DNA of 5,390 bases from Mycobacterium sp. GTDB lineage: Bacteria; Actinomycetota; Actinomycetes; Mycobacteriales; Mycobacteriaceae. Both the position numbers and the translations under genes were made by a program. Shown in pieces: positions 1-4,497 of the stretch (its first letter is position 1; each line of letters begins with the position of its first letter). The stretch covers positions 1 through 5,390 of the forward strand of contig JAQSXQ010000180.1 in assembly GCA_029256565.1 (NCBI GenBank), read 5' to 3'. The notes beneath the pieces are model-generated. The model did no database searches, was not told the DNA's origin, and was given only the letters and a program-made list of their open reading frames with translations.

Positions 1-728
1 GTGTCGTACTGGACGATCTTCGAGCCCTGGTCGAGGATCGCGATCTTGTCGCCGAGCTTCACTGCCTCGTCGAAGTCGTGCGTGACGAACACGATCGTCT
101 TGCGGAGTTCCTCCTGCAGGCGCAGCAGCTCGTCCTGCAGCCGCTGGCGGGTGATCGGGTCTACCGCGCCGAACGGCTCGTCCATGAGCAGAACCGGCGG
201 GTCCGCGGCGAGCGCCCGGGCCACGCCGACGCGCTGCTGCTGGCCGCCGGAGAGTTCGCGGGGATAGCGGTCGCGGTACTTGGCCGGTTCGAGGTTGACC
301 AGGTCGAGCAGCTCGTCGATGCGCGCCGAGATCCGTTTCTTGTCCCACTTGAGCAGACGCGGAACGATCGCGATGTTGTCGCCGACGGTCAGGTGCGGGA
401 ACAGGCCGGCGCCCTGGATGACGTACCCGATGTGCCTGCGCAGCTCGTCCGGGTCGCGCTGGGTGACGTCGTCGTCGCCGATGAAGATGCGCCCGCTGGT
501 CGGCTCGATGAGGCGGTTGATCATCTTCATCGTCGTGGTCTTGCCGCAACCCGACGGGCCGACCAGCATCACGATCTCGCCGGCCGGGATCTCCAACGTG
601 ACGTTGTCGACCGCCGCGGCGCTCTTGGCGTCGTAGCGCTTGGTGACGCCGTCGAGCAGGATGCGTGCCCCGCCGGAGCGGTCGGCGTCCTGCGTGGCGC
701 CGGAGTCGATGGTCGCTGAATCAGACAA
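1..728 (-). CDS. Osmoprotectant-type ABC importer ATP-binding protein (OpuCA/ProV-like), 3' truncated by window edge
   Basis: ATPase subunit of an ABC importer; by family resemblance it powers uptake of glycine betaine, choline, carnitine or proline from the cytoplasmic face of the membrane. The visible 242 codons hold a complete nucleotide-binding core: Walker A GPSGCGKT (residues 57-64), Q-loop Gln105 in YVIQGAGLFPH, signature LSGGQ (159-163), Walker B VLLMDE (179-184) and the switch His217 in FVTHD. The IGYVIQ..GLFPH.T stretch is characteristic of the OpuCA/ProV branch. I chose the TTG at 728-726: GGGGA lies a few bases upstream, the sequence reads SDSATIDSG, and no better ATG or GTG precedes the Walker A region. 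The start overlaps the stop of the permease gene by 8 bp, indicating translational coupling. The family usually reaches about 370-400 residues, often with C-terminal CBS domains, so roughly a third lies beyond base 1. The substrate is inferred only. Confidence 0.92.
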   Translation of the reverse strand, partial: MSDSATIDSGATQDADRSGGARILLDGVTKRYDAKSAAAVDNVTLEIPAGEIVMLVGPSGCGKTTTMKMINRLIEPTSGRIFIGDDDVTQRDPDELRRHIGYVIQGAGLFPHLTVGDNIAIVPRLLKWDKKRISARIDELLDLVNLEPAKYRDRYPRELSGGQQQRVGVARALAADPPVLLMDEPFGAVDPITRQRLQDELLRLQEELRKTIVFVTHDFDEAVKLGDKIAILDQGSKIVQYD

Positions 729-1371
729 GGATTCCCCTAGGGGTGGTGAGCCGGGTGACGAAGTTCAGGACGGTGTCGAGGACGACGGCGAGGATCAGGA
801 TGCCGACGGTGCCCGCGACGATCGAGTTCGTGGCGTTCGCGCCGCCGGTGCGGGAGATACCCGAGAAGATGTAGCCGCCGAGGCCCGGACCGAGCGCGTA
901 GGCGGCGATCGCGGCGATGCCCATCAGCATCTGTGCCGAGATCCGGACGCCGGTCATGATGACCGGCCACGCCAGCGGGAGTTCGAGCCGAACCAGGGTG
1001 GTCACCCGGCTCATGCCCATGCCCCTGGCCGACTCGATCAGGGTGCGGTCGACCCCGTTGAGTCCGACCAGGACGTTGCGCAGTATCGGCAGGAAGCCGA
1101 AGAACACCAGCATGATCACCGAGGGCAGCACGCCGATCCCCACGATGCCGACCAGAACGCCCAGCAGCGCGTACGACGGGATGGTCAGACCGACCGAGGT
1201 GAACGAGTTGCCGACGGCAAGGCCCCATCTGGAGCGGTAGATCAGTACGCCGACCAGGACCGCGGCCAGGGTCGCCAGGAGCAGCGTCTGCACCACCAGG
1301 CTCATGTGCTGGTAGGCGAGAAAGGACAGTACTGACCAGCGATCCCGCACGAAGTCCACGAACCCGATCAA
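721..1371 (-). CDS. Osmoprotectant-type ABC importer permease (OpuCB/ProW-like)
   Basis: Integral membrane subunit of the same importer, 216 residues, the usual size for OpuCB/ProW/ProZ permeases of the BPD_transp_1 family. Hydrophobic segments lie near residues 24-44, 60-82, 85-102, 134-160 and 184-205. The cytoplasmic EAA-type loop that docks on the ATPase is clear around 112-141: IESARGMGMSR, then LELPLAWPVIMTG, with the conserved Glu-Ser-Ala, Gly119 and Pro132/136. The start is TTG at 1371-1369, supported by a Shine-Dalgarno GGAGAGG at 1386-1380 with 8 nt spacing. No other in-frame start fits as well. The gene is first in its operon, overlaps the ATPase start by 8 bp, and follows a SigF-like promoter, suggesting induction in stress or stationary phase. 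A second permease and a substrate-binding lipoprotein would be expected beyond base 1, but this is inferred. Confidence 0.92.
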   Translation of the reverse strand: MIGFVDFVRDRWSVLSFLAYQHMSLVVQTLLLATLAAVLVGVLIYRSRWGLAVGNSFTSVGLTIPSYALLGVLVGIVGIGVLPSVIMLVFFGFLPILRNVLVGLNGVDRTLIESARGMGMSRVTTLVRLELPLAWPVIMTGVRISAQMLMGIAAIAAYALGPGLGGYIFSGISRTGGANATNSIVAGTVGILILAVVLDTVLNFVTRLTTPRGILV

Positions 1372-1379
1372 CTGTCGCG

Positions 1380-1386
1380 CCTCTCC
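1380..1386 (-). promoter_or_regulatory. Ribosome binding site of the permease gene
   Basis: GGAGAGG on the minus strand, 8 nt before the TTG at 1371. It is what fixes this non-ATG start. It directly abuts the leader hairpin at 1387-1405, so folding of the leader could affect its accessibility. Confidence 0.7.
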
Positions 1387-1405
1387 GCACCGGCTGCTTC
1401 GGTGC
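1387..1405 (-). other. Leader hairpin before the permease RBS
   Basis: A perfect 6-bp stem, GCACCG/CGGTGC, with a 7-nt loop. It lies between the inferred SigF start point (near 1405-1410) and the Shine-Dalgarno sequence, ending exactly where the RBS begins. It could stabilise the 5' end of the mRNA or tune initiation. It is too small to be a recognised riboswitch, and a stem of this size can arise by chance in such GC-rich DNA. Confidence 0.35.
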
Positions 1406-1414
1406 CCGCAAAAT

Positions 1415-1440
1415 GTACCCCGGCTGAACGATCGGCAAAC
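1415..1440 (-). promoter_or_regulatory. SigF-type promoter of the osmoprotectant ABC operon
   Basis: On the minus strand GTTT (1440-1437), 16 nt, then GGGTAC (1420-1415). The mycobacterial SigF consensus is GTTT-N15-17-GGGTA followed by T or C, so both boxes and the spacing match. The inferred start point is about 7-10 nt downstream, near 1405-1410, giving a leader of some 35 nt to the TTG. SigF is the general-stress and stationary-phase sigma factor, which suits an osmoprotectant importer. A SigA-like TACATT overlaps at 1417-1412 but has no convincing -35, so SigF is the better reading. Confidence 0.7.
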
Positions 1441-1452
1441 GGAAGTTCGCCG
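1433..1452 (-). terminator. Possible terminator hairpin of the NlpC/P60-like gene
   Basis: In the minus-strand transcript CGGCGAAC pairs with GUUUGCCG (8 bp, one G-U wobble) around a UUCC loop, starting about 45 nt after the stop at 1498. No U-tract follows, which is common for mycobacterial terminators. The downstream arm contains the GTTT box of the SigF promoter, so hairpin and promoter share DNA. The function is inferred from structure and position. Confidence 0.4.
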
Positions 1453-1497
1453 GGCACAGCAAATCGCGGGGGAGGCGGGCGCGGGGCCGGGTGCGGG

Positions 1498-2154
1498 CTA
1501 GATCGCGGCGGGCGGCGGTGCGGGGACCAGGTCGGGTGCTGGCGCGGGCACCGCTTCCGGCGGGGCGGGGGGAAGGTTCACCGGCGGGGCGGGGGGAAGG
1601 TTCGCCGGTGGGGCGGCGGGCACGTTGAGGGGCGGAGCGGTCAGCGGGTCGGGTGCCGGCGGCGCGAACCCGACGTTCACGACGTCAAGCGGTGGGGCCG
1701 GCGGGGGTGGGGGCGGAGCGAACGGGTCGAGCGGCGGGGGCGGCGGTGCGTCCGGCGGCGCCGGAGGTCCGGCCAGCACCTCGGCCGGCAGGTACATGTG
1801 CTTGGTGAACTGGGGCTGGAAGGCTCCGCCACCGCCGACCTTGACGCCGCCGCCCTCGCCGCTGGAGACCGGTGTGCCGTCGGGCAGGGTCACCGCGGTG
1901 TGGCCCGAGTTCCAGCCGATGTTCAACGCGCCCGGTTCGGAGCCGTACCGGAACCCACGGGCCAGTAGAGCCGATTCCTGGTTGCCGGTGTTGAACCGAT
2001 CGCCGTAGACGGGCCGTCCGGTTGCCGCGTTGGACACCCAGGACGCCAGTCCGGAGCAATCCGTACCTGCGGGCGAGTCGCCACCCGTCACGTACGGCGT
2101 CCCCGAGACCTGATTGACGAGTGTCAACAGCGTTGCGGTCGCGAATCCAATCAT
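1498..2154 (-). CDS. NlpC/P60-like Cys/His hydrolase-fold protein with a proline-rich C-terminal tail
   Basis: From the ATG at 2154 the product has 218 residues. Residues 1-125 resemble the NlpC/P60 (CHAP-like) papain fold: YVTGGDSPAGTDCSGL carries the candidate nucleophile Cys33, and SGHTAVTLPDG carries His85, about 50 residues later as in the family. His119 is another conserved-looking polar residue. A Gly-rich SGEGGGVKVGGGG stretch (98-110) follows, as in related peptidase domains of mycobacteriophage lysins and tape-measure proteins (from memory, unchecked). Residues 129-218 are low-complexity, about 42 of 90 residues being Pro, with a short tandem repeat. No signal peptide or transmembrane segment is visible, which is odd for a cell-wall hydrolase. 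The start is uncertain: no Shine-Dalgarno precedes the ATG, and an in-frame TTG lies 6 codons upstream (2172). The frame stays open to 2361, but that extension looks non-coding. Peptidoglycan cleavage is inferred, not shown. Confidence 0.75.
   Translation of the reverse strand: MIGFATATLLTLVNQVSGTPYVTGGDSPAGTDCSGLASWVSNAATGRPVYGDRFNTGNQESALLARGFRYGSEPGALNIGWNSGHTAVTLPDGTPVSSGEGGGVKVGGGGAFQPQFTKHMYLPAEVLAGPPAPPDAPPPPPLDPFAPPPPPPAPPLDVVNVGFAPPAPDPLTAPPLNVPAAPPANLPPAPPVNLPPAPPEAVPAPAPDLVPAPPPAAI
1557..1628 (-). repeat. Three 24-bp coding tandem repeats in the proline-rich tail
   Basis: Three consecutive 24-bp units begin at 1557, 1581 and 1605. The first two differ only in their last base and the third is diverged. 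They encode an 8-residue unit of the form PPxNLPPA. Such repeats expand and contract by slippage, so tail length may differ between strains. Confidence 0.75.
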
Positions 2155-2190
2155 GGCGTCGGACGCTAGCAACGGGTTTCGGCGAGTACC

Positions 2191-2196
2191 AAGATA
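2191..2196 (-). promoter_or_regulatory. Candidate -10 hexamer for the NlpC/P60-like gene
   Basis: TATCTT on the minus strand fits the mycobacterial SigA TANNNT -10 and lies 37 nt before the ATG at 2154. No clear -35 is seen at the right distance, and a hexamer this loose is expected by chance, so this is only a suggestion. Confidence 0.25.
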
Positions 2197-2374
2197 TGTG
2201 GCTGCGGTCACGTTTGGCCTAGGGCATGGCGTGGGTCTCAGAACGCGTTGAGCGCGTTGCGATTTCACACACGCTCGTGGACGCGCATCCGGGTCGTGTT
2301 CGCCAGGGCCGGATTCAGCGCCGGTGACGTCGCGCGATAGGCGAGATAGACTGCAGCACAACTTGTTTCGAGCA

Positions 2375-2446
2375 CTCAGCGGTCGAACGTGACTCCAGCG
2401 TCACGTTCGCGCCTGAGCGTGACTCCAGCGTCACGCTCGCGCTGAG
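2375..2446. repeat. Tandem palindromic element: two covarying hairpins inside an outer stem
   Basis: Hairpin 1 (2384-2409) has a perfect 10-bp stem, CGAACGTGAC with its complement, and loop TCCAGC. Hairpin 2 (2415-2438) has a perfect 9-bp stem, GAGCGTGAC with its complement, and the same loop. They form 30-bp direct repeat units matching at 26 of 30 positions. One A-T pair in hairpin 1 (2387/2406) is a G-C pair in hairpin 2 (2417/2436), so pairing is kept. CTCAGCG (2375-2381) and CGCTGAG (2440-2446) pair around both, giving a three-way-junction fold. It starts about 20 nt past the SDR stop. It may end SDR transcription, or be a dispersed intergenic repeat copied elsewhere in the genome. The structure is seen directly; the function is inferred. 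Confidence 0.8.
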
Positions 2447-2466
2447 ATCCCAATCGTGGCCGGCCG

Positions 2467-3246
2467 TCAGCGGTAGACGCCCATGCCCCCGTCGACGTGA
2501 ATGGTCTGCGCGGTGACGTAGCCGGCATCGTCACTGATGAGGAATGCGACCACCGCGCCAATGTCCTCGCAGGTACGACCGACGCGCCGCAGGGGCACCG
2601 AGCGAACGGCACGCTCGAAGTCCTTGGGCGCCAACTGCTCCCATGCCTGCACGCCCTCGGAGTCCGCGAACGGGCATACGACGTTGACCCTGATGTCGTC
2701 GCGCCCCCATTCCAGTGCGGCGGCCTTCGACATGCCGCGCACTGCTTCCTTCGCGCCGGCGTAGGCAGCGAATCTGGCTTGCCCGCCGGTGCCGGACGCC
2801 GATCCGAGGTTGACGATCGATCCGCCGCCGGCAGCCGCCATCACGGGATGCACGGCCTGCATGAGGAAGAAGGTGGCCCGCGGCGCGGTGTCGAACACCA
2901 GGTCGTAGTCGTCGGCGGTGACGTCGACGAGCGCCTTGGGTTCATTGGTGGCCACGGCGTTGTTGATCAGCGCGTCGATGCGGCCGTGTGCCGCGAGCGC
3001 GGCCTCGACGACGAGCCGGGGGCTGTCCGGATCGCGGAGGTCGATCACGGCCGACTCCATGTGCAACCCGTCGGCCGCGAAACCGTCGGACGTGGCCGCG
3101 AGCCCGTCGCCGTCACGGTCGACGCCGAGTACGCGCGCGCCACGGCTGAGCAGGGCCCGAGCGATACCCCGCCCGACGCCGCGGGCAGCCCCGGTGACGA
3201 TGGCCGTCTTGCCGTCCAGGGAACGTGGGTGCGAGAAGCCCGTCAT
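2467..3246 (-). CDS. Short-chain dehydrogenase/reductase (SDR), divergent active site
   Basis: A 259-residue classical-length SDR, a cytoplasmic NAD(P)-dependent oxidoreductase of unknown substrate. The Rossmann cofactor motif TGAARGVG spans residues 18-25. Asp43 at the end of beta-2 (VLGVDRD) predicts NAD(H) rather than NADP(H). The catalytic Ser149 (NLGSASG), Tyr162 and Lys166 (YAGAK) are present, and the C-terminus has the usual YVTAQTIHVDGGMG. Several signatures are altered. NNAG reads NNAV (95-98). The tetrad Asn, normally in a DVNLRGTF-like segment, is Ala121 in DTAPRATF. The substrate-loop PG reads PF (192-193). The start is the ATG at 3246, 6 nt after a TAGCTT -10 and without Shine-Dalgarno, so probably leaderless. 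The gene is divergent from the SRPBCC gene, with which it may share regulation and perhaps a pathway. The SDR fold is near certain; the reaction is unknown. Confidence 0.92.
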   Translation of the reverse strand: MTGFSHPRSLDGKTAIVTGAARGVGRGIARALLSRGARVLGVDRDGDGLAATSDGFAADGLHMESAVIDLRDPDSPRLVVEAALAAHGRIDALINNAVATNEPKALVDVTADDYDLVFDTAPRATFFLMQAVHPVMAAAGGGSIVNLGSASGTGGQARFAAYAGAKEAVRGMSKAAALEWGRDDIRVNVVCPFADSEGVQAWEQLAPKDFERAVRSVPLRRVGRTCEDIGAVVAFLISDDAGYVTAQTIHVDGGMGVYR

Positions 3247-3252
3247 GGCGAC

Positions 3253-3258
3253 AAGCTA
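3253..3258 (-). promoter_or_regulatory. -10 element of the SDR gene, leaderless promoter
   Basis: TAGCTT on the minus strand fits TANNNT and ends exactly 6 nt before the ATG at 3246, so the start point would fall on or next to the A of the start codon. No Shine-Dalgarno is present. The -35 region overlaps the opposing promoter and is not recognisable. Confidence 0.6.
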
Positions 3259-3272
3259 CCCGGCTGACCCGC

Positions 3273-3278
3273 TAGATT
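3273..3278 (+). promoter_or_regulatory. -10 element of the SRPBCC gene, leaderless promoter
   Basis: TAGATT fits TANNNT and ends exactly 6 nt before the GTG at 3285, mirroring the SDR side. The two -10 hexamers are 14 bp apart and face outward, so RNA polymerase could probably occupy only one at a time. GCGACA at 3248-3253 is a weak -35 candidate with a long 19-bp spacer. Confidence 0.6.
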
Positions 3279-3284
3279 CGGCGG

Positions 3285-3767
3285 GTGACGCGCGGCCGCA
3301 CGTGGTGGACCCGCGGTGCCGACTGCGTGCTCGCCGAGGACGTGCCCGCACCGCCGGAGGCCGTCCGCGACTTCTACGTCGACCTCCGCAACATCCGCGA
3401 GGTCCATCCGCTGGTCGTGTCGGTCCGCCCGAGCGATCGGGTTCGGCACCGCGACGGCTACGTGCAGAGCTACCGGGTGCGCGACCGCATCCGGCTGGGC
3501 CGCCTCACCGTCGGAGTCACCTACACCGCCACCCTGACCGTCCCCGACGCCGGCGACGTGCTCACCGAGGCGCGCCAATTCCCCCACGTGCGCCTCGACG
3601 GCGTCGTGTCGTTCGAGCCAAGTGCCGGCGGCACCCGGGTCACCGAGCGTCTTCGCGTGGTGGCGCCCGCACCGTTGGCCTCGGTCACCGTCCGTCAGGC
3701 AACGGCTGCCCACGTCGAGATGCTCGCCGGCATCCGGCGTCGTTTCGCACAGCCGACCGGCCGATAG
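3285..3767 (+). CDS. SRPBCC/START-like small-ligand-binding protein
   Basis: A 160-residue protein of the size and outline of the SRPBCC (polyketide cyclase/Bet v 1-like, START) superfamily, which folds as a beta-sheet wrapped around a long C-terminal helix to make a hydrophobic pocket. Visible hallmarks are VLAEDVPAPPEAVRDFYVDL (16-35: strand, then the first helix after a PxEAV turn), then alternating strands including VGVTYTATLTV and GGTRVTERLRVVAP, and a final helix ending AHVEMLAGIRRRF. No catalytic residues can be assigned. It has no signal peptide, so it is likely cytoplasmic. The start is GTG at 3285, inferred leaderless. It is divergent from the SDR; SRPBCC proteins often sit beside oxidoreductases of lipid or polyketide metabolism, so a shared pathway is possible but inferred. 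The superfamily is likely on pattern; a precise subfamily cannot be given. Confidence 0.82.
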   Translation: MTRGRTWWTRGADCVLAEDVPAPPEAVRDFYVDLRNIREVHPLVVSVRPSDRVRHRDGYVQSYRVRDRIRLGRLTVGVTYTATLTVPDAGDVLTEARQFPHVRLDGVVSFEPSAGGTRVTERLRVVAPAPLASVTVRQATAAHVEMLAGIRRRFAQPTGR

Positions 3768-3812
3768 GCCCCGGCGGCGCGGAACCGGTGCGAGCCAGTT
3801 CCTTTCAAGATT

Positions 3813-3831
3813 GGCCCGGCGACACCGGGCC
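3813..3831 (+). terminator. Terminator-like hairpin after the SRPBCC gene
   Basis: A perfect 7-bp all-G/C stem, GGCCCGG/CCGGGCC, with a 5-nt loop CGACA, 45 nt past the SRPBCC stop. A T-containing stretch follows (GGTTCTTTA from 3838) but no true U-tract. It fits a U-less actinobacterial terminator separating this gene from the next plus-strand gene. Confidence 0.55.
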
Positions 3832-3875
3832 GCAGAGGTTCTTTACAGATCGTCTCGCGAATGTCACGCTCTTGG

Positions 3876-3881
3876 TAGTGT
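3876..3881 (+). promoter_or_regulatory. Candidate -10 of the hypothetical gene
   Basis: TAGTGT fits TANNNT and lies 31 nt before the GTG at 3913, leaving room for a leader with the Shine-Dalgarno GGGAG (3903-3907). The TTTACA at 3842-3847 looks like a -35 but is 28 bp away, too far to pair with it. Low confidence. Confidence 0.3.
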
Positions 3882-3912
3882 CGGGAAGCCCACGACAACC
3901 CCGGGAGCGAAT

Positions 3913-4497
3913 GTGGCGAGCACTGGAACGTACGGCGTCGGTAGTGCACGGGCGGGTGCCCCGGTCACCAGCAGGCTGGGCAAGTACCAGCTCCGGGTGA
4001 CCGCGCGCAACGCCACCGAGGTGGTGGCGCACGCCGGCGGATGGCTCGTCGACCGCGCCATGGCGGGCTGGGACGTCTCGGTCGTGCTGACCGAGGACTG
4101 CGACGCGGCGCCCCTGCGGATCCTCGGCGTGCACGCCGACCTCCGAGACGCCGACGACGACTCGGCCGCGCCGCTGCGGTCGCAGTCGATCGCGGTGTCG
4201 GCAGCGGCGATCGCGACCGACGAGGAGTTGCGCAGCGCCGTCACCCGCACCGCCAAGCGAGGCCTCGCCGAGGTGATCGTGTGGGGTGACGCGGACGCCG
4301 CATTGGTGCCGGGACTCGAACCCGTCGTGCACGTTCTGAGTTCGGCGGCGCGCGCCTTCAAGGCACGCGCCCTGATGGCGGCCGGAACGTGCCTCGACGT
4401 GACACCGACCGAGACCTTCCGGTACCGCACCACCGCGGTACTGGCCGACTACCGAGACCTCACGCCCTCGGCGGCGACGCTCTTGGCCCAGCGGTAG
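3913..4497 (+). CDS. Conserved-looking hypothetical protein, function unknown
   Basis: A 194-residue protein I do not recognise as a named family. The start is GTG at 3913, chosen because GGGAG (3903-3907) sits 5 nt upstream; the frame is open back to 3622, but that part overlaps the SRPBCC gene and its terminator. Residues 23-62 look structured (GKYQLRVTARNATEV, then a helix with GGWLVDRAMAGWDVSVVLTED), suggesting an alpha/beta domain. A second block, AEVIVWGDADAALVPGLEPVVHVLSSAARAFKARAL, covers much of 118-158. There is no signal peptide or membrane segment. From general familiarity it resembles mycobacterial conserved hypotheticals, but no homologue is named. Its last 49 bp overlap the convergent acyl-CoA synthetase gene, so the C-terminus DYRDLTPSAATLLAQR is encoded opposite the end of that gene. 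Confidence 0.75.
   Translation: MASTGTYGVGSARAGAPVTSRLGKYQLRVTARNATEVVAHAGGWLVDRAMAGWDVSVVLTEDCDAAPLRILGVHADLRDADDDSAAPLRSQSIAVSAAAIATDEELRSAVTRTAKRGLAEVIVWGDADAALVPGLEPVVHVLSSAARAFKARALMAAGTCLDVTPTETFRYRTTAVLADYRDLTPSAATLLAQR
4449..4497. other. Convergent 3' gene overlap (hypothetical / FadD)
   Basis: The plus-strand TAG at 4495-4497 and the minus-strand TAG at 4451-4449 lie inside each other's reading frames, giving a 49-bp tail-to-tail coding overlap with no room for a bidirectional terminator between the genes. The catalytic A10 Lys codon of the FadD (4505-4503) is just outside the overlap. Confidence 0.85.

Larger units (their letters stand above)
2155..2466. other. Intergenic region between the NlpC-like gene and the SDR gene
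   Basis: About 310 bp with no credible gene. Minus-strand frame 2155-2361 is open but reads as Arg/Pro-rich low-quality sequence with no domain. It contains a candidate -10 (2191-2196), a small perfect 6-bp hairpin AACGCG/CGCGTT with loop TTGAG (2242-2258), and the large palindromic element at 2375-2446. Nothing else was recognised. Confidence 0.6.

Noticed and set aside
78..719. Long plus-strand open frame opposite the ATPase gene
   Set aside because: Antisense shadow: the minus strand encodes every ABC ATPase motif in order, while this frame has no domain and an Asp/Arg/Val-rich composition typical of GC-rich antisense frames.
1557..1628. Possible CRISPR-like direct repeats
   Set aside because: Units are contiguous with no spacers, lie in frame in a coding tail and encode a proline-rich peptide.
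1625..2008. Plus-strand Gly-rich frame resembling a PE_PGRS protein
   Set aside because: It is the complement of the proline-rich tail and peptidase-like domain of the minus-strand gene; Gly runs arise because Pro codons read as GGN on the other strand. It lacks a PE domain.
2155..2361. N-terminal extension of the NlpC/P60-like gene to 2361
   Set aside because: Arg/Pro-rich, no signal peptide, no RBS and unlike the downstream domain; ATG 2154 (or TTG 2172) is the more likely start.
2376..2612. Minus-strand 78-residue frame running through the palindromic element
   Set aside because: It lies out of frame within the SDR gene and its repetitive RERDAGVT end is just the 30-bp repeat translated.
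3863..3871. GTCACGCTC, identical to one arm of the palindromic element at 2430-2438
   Set aside because: No matching inverted arm or TCCAGC loop is present nearby, so a 9-mer match is best taken as chance.
3622..3912. Upstream extension of the hypothetical plus-strand gene
   Set aside because: It overlaps the SRPBCC gene in another frame and crosses the terminator-like hairpin; the GTG at 3913 has a proper Shine-Dalgarno.
2918..4000. Plus-strand 360-residue open frame spanning the SDR-SRPBCC junction
   Set aside because: It runs antisense to the SDR and out of frame through SRPBCC, with Arg/Pro/Ser-rich low-complexity sequence and no domain; it is a GC-rich shadow frame.
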